From positions 68,582-104,936 of the forward strand of contig NZ_RAIF01000025.1 in NCBI RefSeq assembly GCF_003671715.1: DNA of 36,355 bases, given 5' to 3'. Both the position numbers and the translations under genes were made by a program. The stretch is from Streptomyces sp. E2N166. Lineage in GTDB: Bacteria; Actinomycetota; Actinomycetes; Streptomycetales; Streptomycetaceae. Shown one piece after another: positions 7,584 to 15,562 of this stretch. Each line of letters begins with the position of its first letter. Within the stretch, counting starts at the first letter, position 1. Below the pieces are notes generated by a model that was not told the DNA's origin, made no database searches, and saw nothing but the letters and a program-made list of their open reading frames with translations.

Positions 7584-8564
7584 ATGGCGACGGAAAAGAT
7601 GGCACTGGCCAAGGCGATCAACGAATCGCTGCGCCGCGCGCTGGACTCCGACCCCAAGGTCCTGATCATGGGCGAGGACGTCGGCAAGCTCGGCGGCGTC
7701 TTCCGGGTCACCGACGGCCTTCAGAAGGACTTCGGCGAGGACCGGGTCATCGACACCCCGCTGGCGGAGTCCGGCATCGTCGGCACCGCCATCGGTCTCG
7801 CCCTCCGCGGGTACCGGCCGGTGGTGGAGATCCAGTTCGACGGTTTCGTCTTCCCGGCCTACGACCAGATCGTCACCCAGCTGGCGAAGATGCACGCCCG
7901 TTCGCTGGGCAAGGTCAAGATGCCGGTCGTCATCCGTATCCCCTACGGCGGCGGCATCGGCGCGGTCGAGCACCACTCCGAGTCCCCCGAGGCGCTGTTC
8001 GCGCACGTGGCGGGCCTGAAGGTGGTCTCCCCGTCGAATTCGGCGGACGCGTACTGGATGATGCAGCAGGCCATCCAGAGCGACGACCCGGTGATCTACT
8101 TCGAGCCCAAGCGACGCTACTGGGACAAGGGCGAGGTCGACAGCGAGGCCATCCCGGGCCCGCTGCACATCGCGCGTGTGGTGCGCGAGGGCAGCGACCT
8201 CACGCTCGCCGCGTACGGCCCGATGGTGAAGCTCTGCCAGGAGGTCGCCGACGCGGCGGCCGAGGAGGGCCGGTCCCTGGAGGTCGTCGACCTGCGCTCG
8301 ATCTCCCCGGTCGACTTCGACACGATCCAGGCGTCGGTGGAGAAGACCCGCCGCCTGGTCGTGGTCCACGAGGCGCCGGTGTTCCTGGGCTCGGGCGCGG
8401 AGATCGCGGCCCGCATCACGGAGCGCTGCTTCTACCACCTGGAGGCCCCGGTACTCCGGGTCGGCGGCTACCACGCCCCGTACCCGCCGGCCCGCCTGGA
8501 GGAGGAGTACCTGCCCGATCTGGACCGGGTGCTGGATGCCGTCGACCGCTCGCTGGCGTACTGA
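7584..8564 (+). CDS. bkdB: Branched-chain 2-oxoacid dehydrogenase E1 component, beta subunit
   Basis: A 326-residue transketolase-type E1beta that pairs with E1alpha to form the alpha2beta2 decarboxylase. The N-terminal pyrimidine-binding domain shows KVLIMGEDVGKLGGVFRVT, DTPLAESGIVGTAIGLALRG and the family signature around FDGFVFPAYDQI; the C-terminal domain has ILE-type strands ending VGGYHAPYPPARLEEEYLPD. The DTPLAE Glu is the residue that contacts the ThDP aminopyrimidine in E1 enzymes. Length is normal. ATG 7584 follows GAGGGGG inside the end of bkdA, so the two subunits are probably translationally coupled for equal amounts. The motif FDGFVFPAYDQI and the neighbouring E2 favour branched-chain over pyruvate dehydrogenase; substrate preference itself is inference. 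Confidence 0.93.
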   Translation: MATEKMALAKAINESLRRALDSDPKVLIMGEDVGKLGGVFRVTDGLQKDFGEDRVIDTPLAESGIVGTAIGLALRGYRPVVEIQFDGFVFPAYDQIVTQLAKMHARSLGKVKMPVVIRIPYGGGIGAVEHHSESPEALFAHVAGLKVVSPSNSADAYWMMQQAIQSDDPVIYFEPKRRYWDKGEVDSEAIPGPLHIARVVREGSDLTLAAYGPMVKLCQEVADAAAEEGRSLEVVDLRSISPVDFDTIQASVEKTRRLVVVHEAPVFLGSGAEIAARITERCFYHLEAPVLRVGGYHAPYPPARLEEEYLPDLDRVLDAVDRSLAY

Positions 8565-8574
8565 GGAGAGGGTC

Positions 8575-10023
8575 GTGACGACAATGACCGAAGGGTCCGT
8601 ACGCGAGTTCAAGATGCCCGACGTGGGCGAGGGACTCACCGAGGCCGAGATCCTCAAGTGGTACGTCCAGCCCGGTGACACGGTCACCGACGGCCAGGTG
8701 GTGTGCGAGGTCGAGACGGCGAAGGCCGCCGTCGAGCTGCCCATCCCCTACGACGGAGTGGTCCGCGAGCTGCACTTCCCCGAGGGCACCACGGTCGACG
8801 TGGGCACGTCGATCATCGCGGTGGCCGTCGGCGACGCGGCGGCGGCCCCCGCGCCGGAGCCGGCGCAGGCCCCTGTCGAGGGCACGGCGGACACGGCGAC
8901 CGAGTCGGCCGCGGCCGAGGCCGGGGAGAAGAAGCCGGAGGGCCGCCAGCCGGTCCTCGTGGGCTACGGGGTGTCGACCTCCTCGACCCGCCGCCGCCCC
9001 CGCAAGGCCGCGGAGGTCCCGGTCCAGGAGGCCTCGGCCGCCTCCGCCGCGATCCAGGCCGAGATGAACGGCCACGGATCCGCACCGGCCGTCACCCGAG
9101 GCCGCCCGCTCGCCAAGCCCCCGGTGCGCAAGCTGGCCAAGGACCTCGGCGTCGACCTAGCCACGGTCGCGCCGACCGGCCCGGACGGCATCATCACGCG
9201 CGAGGACGTGCACGCGGCGGTGGCCCCGGCACAGGCCCCGGAACCCGGGGCGGCACCGGCGGCACCCGTCGCGGCCACCCCCGCGGCCCCCTCCCCGGCG
9301 GCCGCGGTGTCGTACGACACGGCGCGCGAGACCCGTATCCCGGTCAAGGGCGTCCGCAAGGCGACGGCGGCGGCGATGGTCGGCTCGGCGTTCACGGCGC
9401 CGCACGTCACCGAGTTCGTGACGGTCGACGTGACGCGCACGATGAAGCTGGTCGAGGAGCTGAAGCAGGACAAGGAGTTCACGGGCCTGCGGGTGAACCC
9501 GCTCCTGTTGATCGCCAAGGCCCTGCTGGTCGCCATCAAGCGCAACCCGGACGTCAACGCCTCCTGGGACGAGGCGGCGCAGGAGATCGTGGTCAAGCAC
9601 TACGTCAACCTGGGCATCGCCGCGGCGACCCCGCGCGGTCTGATCGTCCCGAACATCAAGGACGCCCACGCCAAGACGCTGCCGCAGCTGGCGGGGTCCC
9701 TGGGCGAGCTGGTGTCGACGGCCCGGGAGGGCAAGACCTCCCCGGCCGCCATGCAGGCGGGCACGGTGACCATCACCAACGTCGGCGTCTTCGGCGTAGA
9801 CACCGGCACGCCGATCCTCAACCCCGGCGAGTCCGCGATCCTCGCGGTCGGCGCGATCAAGCTCCAGCCGTGGGTGCACAAGGGCAAGGTGAAGCCGCGT
9901 CAGGTGACCACCCTGGCGCTGAGCTTCGACCACCGCCTGGTCGACGGCGAGCTGGGCTCCAAGGTCCTCGCCGACGTGGCGGCGATTCTGGAGCAGCCCA
10001 AGCGCCTGCTCACCTGGGCGTGA
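8575..10023 (+). CDS. bkdC: Branched-chain 2-oxoacid dehydrogenase E2 component (dihydrolipoyl acyltransferase)
   Basis: A 482-residue E2 that carries the acyl group on lipoyl-lysine, transfers it to CoA and forms the complex core. A single lipoyl domain (about 10-85) has the modified Lys50 in VETAKAAVELP. A Pro/Ala-rich linker leads to the E1/E3-binding peripheral domain (about 180-215, KPPVRKLAKDLGVDLATVAP), then a second Ala/Pro linker and the catalytic domain (about 255-482) with DHRLVDGE (His453, Asp457). GTG 8575 is 6 bases after GGAG (8565-8568); ATG 8584 is an in-frame alternative. It lies 10 bp after bkdB. No E3 dihydrolipoyl dehydrogenase gene follows; a shared genomic E3 must serve the complex. 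A convergent hairpin ends the operon. Confidence 0.93.
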   Translation: MTTMTEGSVREFKMPDVGEGLTEAEILKWYVQPGDTVTDGQVVCEVETAKAAVELPIPYDGVVRELHFPEGTTVDVGTSIIAVAVGDAAAAPAPEPAQAPVEGTADTATESAAAEAGEKKPEGRQPVLVGYGVSTSSTRRRPRKAAEVPVQEASAASAAIQAEMNGHGSAPAVTRGRPLAKPPVRKLAKDLGVDLATVAPTGPDGIITREDVHAAVAPAQAPEPGAAPAAPVAATPAAPSPAAAVSYDTARETRIPVKGVRKATAAAMVGSAFTAPHVTEFVTVDVTRTMKLVEELKQDKEFTGLRVNPLLLIAKALLVAIKRNPDVNASWDEAAQEIVVKHYVNLGIAAATPRGLIVPNIKDAHAKTLPQLAGSLGELVSTAREGKTSPAAMQAGTVTITNVGVFGVDTGTPILNPGESAILAVGAIKLQPWVHKGKVKPRQVTTLALSFDHRLVDGELGSKVLADVAAILEQPKRLLTWA

Positions 10024-10051
10024 AAGCCGCGGACCGAGTAGATTCATAGCG

Positions 10052-10088
10052 GAAGGGGCGCCGCAAGTTCGAGTTGCGACGCCCCTTC
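10052..10088. terminator. Hairpin ending the bkd operon
   Basis: GAAGGGGCG (10052-10060) pairs with CGCCCCTTC (10080-10088), and inner CGCAA pairs with TTGCG. It sits between the convergent bkdC and Bro-N genes and can serve both. Confidence 0.75.
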
Positions 10089-10101
10089 TGCGGTGCCCGG
10101 C

Positions 10102-11079
10102 TCAGAGCTGATGGAGCACGTACACCGGTGCCCCGTCGTCGGCCCCGCCCCGGGAGCGGATGCAAGCGTGCCTGCGCAGCAGCCGGAGACACTCGTTGAC
10201 CCGGCGCACGGAGAGCCCCGTACGGGCGGCGATCGACTCCAGCGGCTCCCGCAGCTCACCCCTTTCGACGAGCACCGGTGCGATGGCCAGGGCCACCGTC
10301 CACACGTCCTCCGTCACGGCCAACCGCTGCCGCCAGTCGGCCAGTACCGACTCCGTGGTGGGTGCCGGGGCGAGGTGGCCGAGGGTTCCGCCTTGGTGGA
10401 GGACCAGGGTGTCGAACCGGTCCGCGATGCGTTCCAAGGCGTGCACCATGGCCTGTTGCACGGCGAGGGTGGCCTGCTGCGTGGCGAGCGTGGCCTGCTG
10501 CGTGGCCAGCATCTCCTTTTGCAACGCGATCGACGCACGCTGCCCGACCGCCAGCTCCGCATCCAGTTGGAGATTGTGTGCTTCCAGCCGGACGATGGCC
10601 TCGGCCACCTGGTCCGGCATGGCGTAGGCGATGGGCGCGCCGGGCGTGGCGGGTTGCACCTCGGCCTCGTCGAGACAGTAGGAACCCTCGCGCTGCACGG
10701 TCTCGATGACTTCGGCGACCCACTGCTTGAAGGGGGCGCAGGCCGGTTTGGTGCAGGCGTTGACGAGGAGGATGAGACCTTGGAGATCAATGAGTTGCAG
10801 GTCTCGTCGCCAACTCCTACCTGCGGGAACGCTGAGACTGTGACTTCCAGTCACAGTCTCGAGATTGTCTCGGTGCTCCTCCGGAACGTGATCGAGAAGC
10901 GCCTTCCGGGTCGTGGTGTATCCCAACTCCTTGCACACGTCCACCGCCGGGAACCAATGGCTTCCGTCGGGCATGGTCAGCCTCCGCACCCGGGCGCCGG
11001 TGGCCGCGTACACGAAATCGTTGACGTCGATCGCCTCGTGCCGCTCGGCGGAGTGACGCCGCTTGCTGGGTTCGTTCAT
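10102..11079 (-). CDS. Bro-N domain (phage antirepressor-like) protein
   Basis: A 325-residue protein. Residues about 15-125 match the Bro-N fold found in phage antirepressors and baculovirus BRO proteins: VRRLTMPDGSHWFPAVDVCKELGYT, KALLDHVPEEHRDN, then LQLIDLQGLILLVNACTKPACAPFKQWV and EVIETVQREGSY. The middle (about 165-225) is a coiled coil with a perfect seven-residue repeat LATQQAT. The C-terminal 90 residues look like a winged helix (LREPLESIAARTGLSVRRVNECLRLLRRH) and probably bind DNA. ATG 11079 has GGAGG 8 bases upstream, so the GTG at 11088 is rejected. It lies alone between terminators of its neighbours. Such genes in Streptomyces are likely of phage origin but kept as chromosomal regulators; the target is unknown. 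Confidence 0.82.
   Translation of the reverse strand: MNEPSKRRHSAERHEAIDVNDFVYAATGARVRRLTMPDGSHWFPAVDVCKELGYTTTRKALLDHVPEEHRDNLETVTGSHSLSVPAGRSWRRDLQLIDLQGLILLVNACTKPACAPFKQWVAEVIETVQREGSYCLDEAEVQPATPGAPIAYAMPDQVAEAIVRLEAHNLQLDAELAVGQRASIALQKEMLATQQATLATQQATLAVQQAMVHALERIADRFDTLVLHQGGTLGHLAPAPTTESVLADWRQRLAVTEDVWTVALAIAPVLVERGELREPLESIAARTGLSVRRVNECLRLLRRHACIRSRGGADDGAPVYVLHQL
10448..10510 (-). repeat. Three 21-bp tandem units in the coiled coil of the Bro-N gene
   Basis: Units at 10448-10468, 10469-10489 and 10490-10510. The last two differ at one base; the first is more diverged. Each encodes one heptad (LATQQAT or LAVQQAM), so copy number changes would lengthen the coiled coil without a frameshift. 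Confidence 0.7.
10834..10860. repeat. Perfect 12-bp inverted repeat inside the Bro-N gene
   Basis: GAGACTGTGACT (10834-10845) and AGTCACAGTCTC (10849-10860) are separated by 3 bases. The coded peptide is ETVTGSHSLS. The repeat could be an operator for the protein or a hairpin in the mRNA about 220 bases after the start codon. Confidence 0.7.
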
Positions 11080-11240
11080 GTGAACCACCTCCGTCGCGGA
11101 ACGTAGGGCCGAACCAGGGGCATATGCCAGCGGCTCCCGGGATGTTCACGACTGCGAGCGAAGGTGATCGAGAACCGCTGCGCCGGCCGGTGGACCGGGT
11201 GTATGGCGGGCGGCGTCGGACCGTTGTCGCGGAACCGTGT

Positions 11241-11272
11241 GAAGGGGCTCACCGGTGCCGGTGAGCCCCTTC
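11241..11272 (-). terminator. Hairpin terminator of the carboxypeptidase gene
   Basis: A perfect 15-bp inverted repeat (11241-11255 with 11258-11272, GAAGGGGCTCACCGG) begins 11 bases after the dacA stop codon. Confidence 0.85.
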
Positions 11273-11283
11273 GTAGGTGTGTG

Positions 11284-12246
11284 TCAGAGCCTGCCGAAGC
11301 CGTAGTTCATGAGCTTCGTCGCGTCCTTGGCGCGCTGGGACGAGGACGAGGAGGTCAGGACCGTGCCGATGACGGTCTTGCCCTTTCGGGTCGCGGCGAA
11401 GACCAGGCAGTACTTGGCCTCCGGGCCCGACCCGGTCTTGACGCCGATGGCGCCGCTGTAGCTGCCGAGCAGCGTGTTGGTGTTGGTCCAGGGCGCCATC
11501 GTGCGGGTGCCGCCCTTCTTGGTGACCGTCTTCGCCGTGTACTTCTTCGTCTTGACGACGGTGCGGAAGGTGGAACTCTTCATCGCACTGCTCGCGAGCT
11601 TCGTCAGGTCGCGCGGCGTGGAGTAGTTCTTGCCGTTGCCGATGCCGTCGAACGAGTCGAAGTGCGTGTTCTTCAGGCCGAGGCTCTTGGCGGTGGAGTT
11701 CATCTTGCCGATGAACGACTTCACCCGGGCCGCCCGAGTCTTGCCCGAGCCGAACTTGTCGGCCAGCGCGTACGCGGCGTCGCAGCCGGACGGCAGCATC
11801 AGCCCGTACAGCAGCTGGCGGACCGTCACCTTGTCGCCGACGATCAGGCGGGCGGAGGAGGCGTTCTTCGACACGATGTAGTCGCTGTACGCCATCTGGA
11901 TCGTGACCTTGGCGTCCAGGTTCAGCTTCGGCTGCGAGAGCACGACCTTGGCGGTCATGATCTTGGTCGTGGATCCGGTGGAGCGCCGGGTGTCCGCGGC
12001 CTTGGTGTAGAGCGACTTGCCGTTCGCGTTGTTCATCACGAAGCCGCCCTTGGCGACGATCGAGGGCGCGGCGGCGGCCCGCGCGGGCGCGGCCTGCGCG
12101 GATGACGCGGCCTGCGCAGGCGCGGCTTGTGCGGGCGTGGCCTGCGCGGGTGCGGTGGAGAGGGCGCCGGTCGCGAGTACGGCGCCGCTGGTCAGGGCGA
12201 CGGCGACGGCTTTGCGGAGCCGGATGCCGTGAATGGTGTTTATCAA
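11284..12246 (-). CDS. dacA: Secreted D-alanyl-D-alanine carboxypeptidase (peptidase S11)
   Basis: A 320-residue low-molecular-weight penicillin-binding protein that trims the terminal D-Ala from peptidoglycan stem peptides outside the membrane. Catalytic motifs: SxxK at Ser92-Thr-Thr-Lys95, SxN-type SGC at 153-155 (Cys where Asn is usual, as in many actinobacterial members), and KTG at 270-272. The signal peptide is residues 1-36 (RLRKAVAVALTSGAVLATGAL, cleaved near AQA), followed by an Ala/Pro/Gln-rich linker of AQAAPA repeats. The C-terminal domain of DacA/PBP5 and a membrane anchor are absent, so the enzyme is probably released or wall-associated. No ATG or GTG fits well; TTG 12246 is the best start and GGGG lies 10 bases upstream. 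It is divergent from the gntR/MFS operon. Confidence 0.88.
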   Translation of the reverse strand: MINTIHGIRLRKAVAVALTSGAVLATGALSTAPAQATPAQAAPAQAASSAQAAPARAAAAPSIVAKGGFVMNNANGKSLYTKAADTRRSTGSTTKIMTAKVVLSQPKLNLDAKVTIQMAYSDYIVSKNASSARLIVGDKVTVRQLLYGLMLPSGCDAAYALADKFGSGKTRAARVKSFIGKMNSTAKSLGLKNTHFDSFDGIGNGKNYSTPRDLTKLASSAMKSSTFRTVVKTKKYTAKTVTKKGGTRTMAPWTNTNTLLGSYSGAIGVKTGSGPEAKYCLVFAATRKGKTVIGTVLTSSSSSQRAKDATKLMNYGFGRL

Positions 12247-12440
12247 GATGAATACCCCGATTATGGTGAAATCCCCTGGAGCGCGGCCGAGTTGTGGTCG
12301 GTAAGGCTTCGGCCGCGTCTGTGCGACACGTGAATAGCACGGATGGTTGTGCGGTGGTCGGAGTGGGGCGCGGGGTCCTCCTGATGGGTGGCCGTGGGTC
12401 CGCATACTGGACGGGCCCCGTCTTGCGTCCCTGTTGTATC

Positions 12441-12446
12441 TATCCT
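12441..12446 (+). promoter_or_regulatory. Candidate -10 element of a leaderless gntR transcript
   Basis: TATCCT is followed by 6 bases and then the gntR ATG at 12453. No Shine-Dalgarno sequence is present. The stretch TTGTATCTATCC here also resembles a GntR-family operator half, so it may be an autoregulation site. Confidence 0.4.
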
Positions 12447-12452
12447 GTCGGC

Positions 12453-13103
12453 ATGACCACGGCAGTGAAGCGACCACCGGCGGCGGACCGCGTCTACACC
12501 CACGTCAAGCAGGGCGTCCTGGAGCGCCGCTACGAGGGCGGGACCCTGCTCACCGAGGGCGAGCTCGCCGAGGCCGTGGGTGTCTCCCGCACGCCCGTGC
12601 GCGAGGCGCTGCTCCGGCTGGAGGCCGAGGGTCTGATCCGGCTCTACCCGAAGAAGGGCGCGCTGGTCCTGCCCGTCTCCGCGCAGGAGATCGCGGACGT
12701 GGTGGAGACCCGGCTGCTGGTCGAGGAACACGCGGCCAGGAAGGCCGTACCCGCACCGCACGGCCTCGTCGAACGGCTGGAGGAACTGCTCAGCCGGCAG
12801 AAGGAGCAGGCCGCCGCCGGTGATCTCGCCGCCGCCTCCGTCACCGACCGCTGCTTCCACGCCGAGATCGTCCGCAGCGGCGGCAACGAGATCCTCTCCC
12901 GCCTCTACGACCAGCTCCGCGACCGCCAGCTGCGCATGGGCGTCGCCGTCATGCACTCCCACCCCGACCGGATCGCCAAGACCCTCGCCGAGCACGAGGA
13001 GATCCTCGACGCGCTGCGCGCCGGGGACGCGGAGGCGGCCGTCGGAGTGGTCCACCGGCACGTGGGCTGGTTCTCGCACCTGGCCCGGGGGGAGGCCCGA
13101 TGA
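12453..13103 (+). CDS. GntR-family (FadR/FCD subgroup) transcriptional regulator
   Basis: A 216-residue repressor-type protein. Residues 10-75 form the winged helix: RVYTHVKQGVLERRYEGGTLLTE, then the recognition region ELAEAVGVSRTPVREALLRLEAEGLI typical of the family. Residues 85-210 are an all-helical FCD ligand-binding domain with the usual metal/ligand residues in FHAEIVRSGGN and LAEHEEILDALRAGD...HVGWF. It probably responds to a carboxylate-type metabolite. ATG 12453 has no ribosome-binding site, consistent with a leaderless mRNA. Its stop overlaps the start of the MFS gene by four bases (ATGA), so the two are coexpressed and the regulator most likely controls that transporter. Confidence 0.9.
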   Translation: MTTAVKRPPAADRVYTHVKQGVLERRYEGGTLLTEGELAEAVGVSRTPVREALLRLEAEGLIRLYPKKGALVLPVSAQEIADVVETRLLVEEHAARKAVPAPHGLVERLEELLSRQKEQAAAGDLAAASVTDRCFHAEIVRSGGNEILSRLYDQLRDRQLRMGVAVMHSHPDRIAKTLAEHEEILDALRAGDAEAAVGVVHRHVGWFSHLARGEAR

Positions 13104-14410
13104 GTTCGGCCACGTCGGCCGGGAAGACCCTGCCCGCTGATCCGCCGGGCGGACGGCGGGCGATCGCCGTGTGGGGCATCGGCGTCGCCGTCTACTTCGT
13201 CGCCGTCATCTTCCGTACGTCCCTGGGAGTGGCCGGCCTCGACGCCGCCGACCGCTTCCACGTGAACGCCTCCGCCCTGTCCACCTTCTCCATCCTCCAG
13301 CTGCTGGTCTACGCCGGCATGCAGATACCCGTCGGCCTGCTGGTCGACCGGCTCGGCACGAAGAAGGTGCTGGGCATCGGCGTCGTGCTCTTCACGGCCG
13401 GGCAGCTGGGCTTCGCCTTCTCCCCGTCGTACGGCATGGCGCTCGCCTCGCGGGCACTGCTCGGCTGCGGGGACGCGATGACGTTCATCAGCGTGCTGCG
13501 GCTGGGCACCCGCTGGTTCCCGGCCCGGCGCGGGCCGATGGTCGCCCAGCTCGCCGGACTGGTCGGCATGGCGGGCAACCTGGTCTCCACCCTGGTCCTC
13601 GCCCGGTTGCTGCACGGCATCGGCTGGACGGCGGCGTTCGCGGGCAGTGCGCTGGCGGGCGTGGTCGTCTTCGTCCTGCTGCTGCTCTTCCTGAAGGACC
13701 ATCCCGAGGGGCACGAGCCCGAGCCGCTGCCGCACCAGGGGGCCGCGTACGTACGGCGGCAGATCGCCACGTCCTGGCGGGAGCCGGGGACGCGGCTGGG
13801 GCTGTGGGTGCACTTCACCACCCAGTTCCCGGCGATGGTGTTCCTGCTGCTGTGGGGGATGCCGTTCCTGGTCGAGGCGCAGGGGCTGCCCCGGGCCACG
13901 GCCGGCGGGCTGCTCACCCTCGTCGTGCTGTCCAACATGACGGTCGGCCTGGTCTACGGCCAGATCATCGCCCGGCACCACGCGGCGCGGCTGCCGCTGG
14001 CGCTCGGCACGGTGGGCGCGACGGCGCTCCTGTGGGCGGTGACGCTCGCCTACCCGGCCGACCACGCGCCGATGTGGCTCCTCGTCGTGCTGTGCTCGGT
14101 GCTTGGCGCGTGCGGGCCGGCGTCGATGATCGGCTTCGACTTCGCGCGGCCGGCGAATCCGCCGGAGCGGCAGGGGACGGCGTCCGGGATCACGAACATG
14201 GGCGGTTTCGTGGCGTCGATGACCACGTTGTTCGCGGTGGGGGTGCTGCTGGACGCGACCGGGGACGACTACACCGTCGCGTTCTCGTCCGTGTTCGTGC
14301 TTCAGGCGGTCGGGGTGTCGCAGATTCTCCGGTTGCGGAAGCGGGCGGCGCGCAGGGAACGGGAGCGGTTGGTCGCGAGCCGGGTGGAGACGGTGCACGT
14401 GCCTGTGTAG
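13100..14410 (+). CDS. Major facilitator superfamily transporter
   Basis: A 436-residue inner-membrane transporter with about 12 hydrophobic segments in two halves (for example AIAVWGIGVAVYFVAVIF, STFSILQLLVYAGMQIPVGLL, LTLVVLSNMTVGLVYGQII). The MFS loop 2-3 motif appears as GLLVDRLGTKKVL after the second segment. A charged central loop (KDHPEGHEPEPLPHQ...) separates the halves. The sequence resembles actinobacterial nitrate/hexuronate-type MFS members, but the substrate cannot be told. The start overlaps gntR in an ATGA, so translation is coupled. Transcription runs into a hairpin within a dispersed repeat at 14436-14455. Confidence 0.88.
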   Translation: MSSATSAGKTLPADPPGGRRAIAVWGIGVAVYFVAVIFRTSLGVAGLDAADRFHVNASALSTFSILQLLVYAGMQIPVGLLVDRLGTKKVLGIGVVLFTAGQLGFAFSPSYGMALASRALLGCGDAMTFISVLRLGTRWFPARRGPMVAQLAGLVGMAGNLVSTLVLARLLHGIGWTAAFAGSALAGVVVFVLLLLFLKDHPEGHEPEPLPHQGAAYVRRQIATSWREPGTRLGLWVHFTTQFPAMVFLLLWGMPFLVEAQGLPRATAGGLLTLVVLSNMTVGLVYGQIIARHHAARLPLALGTVGATALLWAVTLAYPADHAPMWLLVVLCSVLGACGPASMIGFDFARPANPPERQGTASGITNMGGFVASMTTLFAVGVLLDATGDDYTVAFSSVFVLQAVGVSQILRLRKRAARRERERLVASRVETVHVPV

Positions 14411-14430
14411 GTGCCCGGTGCGGGGGCGGG

Positions 14431-14512
14431 CCCTTCTGGGGGCTGCCGCCCCCAGTCCCCCGCTTCGGCCTGAGCGGCCTCGTCCTCAAACGCCGGACGG
14501 GTCGGTTTCACC
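14431..14512. repeat. Dispersed Streptomyces intergenic repeat with terminator hairpins
   Basis: The segment CTTCTGGGGGCTGCCGCCCC, followed by a CGCTTCGGCC block and the tail CTCGTCCTCAAACGCCGGAC, matches a short intergenic repeat that I recognise from many Streptomyces genomes. It has a perfect 8-bp stem (14436-14443/14448-14455) and a GGCCTGAGCGGCC mini-hairpin. It sits between convergent genes and probably terminates both. Confidence 0.65.
14436..14455. terminator. Hairpin between MFS and MDMPI-type genes
   Basis: CTGGGGGC and GCCCCCAG form a perfect 8-bp stem with a TGCC loop, 26 bases after the MFS stop codon. Confidence 0.7.
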
Positions 14513-14519
14513 ACCGGCG

Positions 14520-15344
14520 CTACTGCGTCACCGTGAAATTCCGCAGGATCGCCGTCGTGAGGTCCTGGTCGCCCTCCGTCTTGATGCGGTCCGCCGCGGC
14601 TTCCGGGGTCACGCGGCCGCAGGCCAGGCGGACGTAGGTCTCCCAGTCGAGGGTGAGGGTGGCGGCGGGGCCGAGGGCGGGGGCCGTTTCCAGGGTGCCG
14701 CGGCCCTGGATGTCGACGCGGATGGTGCGCAGGAACTCGACCGGGCCGTGGACGTCGAAGACGACGGCGGAGCTGCGGGGGGCGTCCGCGCGCTCGGCGA
14801 CGACCCCCGGCAGCTCGTCGAGCAGCACGTCACGGGCGACGTGCGCGCCGGGGGAGTCGAGGTTGCCGGGGCGGCCGAGGGCCGTGCGCAGGTCCTGTTC
14901 GTGCACCCAGACGTCGAAGGCGTGCCGGCGCATCGCCTCTCCGAGGGTCAGCTCGGTGCCGAGCGGGCCGCGCACCTTCGTGCCGGGGTCGCGCGACTCG
15001 TTCCGCAGCTGGCGGTTGCGCCGGATGACCATGTACTCCAGCTCGGACGTCATCTCGGGTGCCGTGTGGTGGCGGCGGACGTCGACCTGCATCTCCATGT
15101 AGCGCTGGTGGTCATTGGTGACGTGGAAGAGGTCGCGCGGGAGCGTGTGGATGGGGCGCGGGTCGCCCAGCATCTCGGAGTCCAGCCCCAGCACGTGGGA
15201 GACGACGTCGCGCACCGACCAGCCCGGGCAGGGGGTGCGGCGGTTCCACTCTGCCTCCACAAGCGGCTGAACCAGCTCGGATATCGCCTCGATGGAGTGA
15301 GTCCAGGCGTCGGCGTAGGGCTGGAGGGTGGGATGCAGACTCAC
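14520..15344 (-). CDS. Maleylpyruvate isomerase family mycothiol-dependent protein (DinB-like)
   Basis: A 274-residue protein with an N-terminal four-helix metal-binding domain of the MDMPI_N/DinB_2 group. His50 (VRDVVSHVLGLDSEM) plus His141/His148/Glu149 in HAFDVWVHEQDLR are the expected metal and mycothiol-site residues. The C-terminal half (about 175-270, VVFDVHGPVEFLRTIRVD...LDWETYVRLACGR) is an SCP2-like domain, normal for this family. In Corynebacterium the founding enzyme isomerises maleylpyruvate; most Streptomyces paralogues have unknown substrates and may act in mycothiol S-conjugate chemistry. GTG 15344 has GAGGGG about 8 bases upstream. It is divergent from the carbon-nitrogen hydrolase gene. 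Confidence 0.83.
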   Translation of the reverse strand: MSLHPTLQPYADAWTHSIEAISELVQPLVEAEWNRRTPCPGWSVRDVVSHVLGLDSEMLGDPRPIHTLPRDLFHVTNDHQRYMEMQVDVRRHHTAPEMTSELEYMVIRRNRQLRNESRDPGTKVRGPLGTELTLGEAMRRHAFDVWVHEQDLRTALGRPGNLDSPGAHVARDVLLDELPGVVAERADAPRSSAVVFDVHGPVEFLRTIRVDIQGRGTLETAPALGPAATLTLDWETYVRLACGRVTPEAAADRIKTEGDQDLTTAILRNFTVTQ

Positions 15345-15562
15345 GGAACGGGACCCCTCGGCGGTCGGTACACGGGCGGGTTGTGGCGGCGGTGCCAGTG
15401 GGAGGTGGCTGCGGTCGGCGTCGGCTTGGGACTCCCCCGGCTCTCGGCTGCCTTCGATCCGGGAGGACCCCCAAGTTACGCTGCTGTGCGGCACCCCGGC
15501 AGTGCTTTCGTGTGACGATCGTAGGCCCGTGTGGACGGCTCGAATGCCAGGACGGTGGTAGT

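Noticed and set aside
6332..10023. Pyruvate or acetoin dehydrogenase operon
   Set aside because: E1alpha/E1beta two-subunit form could suggest it, but the ETAKAAVE lipoyl site, E1beta FDGFVFPAYDQ signature and missing E3 fit the actinobacterial branched-chain complex better. Acetoin dehydrogenase is not fully excluded without a phylogeny.
12247..12477. A longer N-terminus for the carboxypeptidase, from 12477
   Set aside because: It would put 77 residues before an evident signal peptide and overlap the divergent gntR start.
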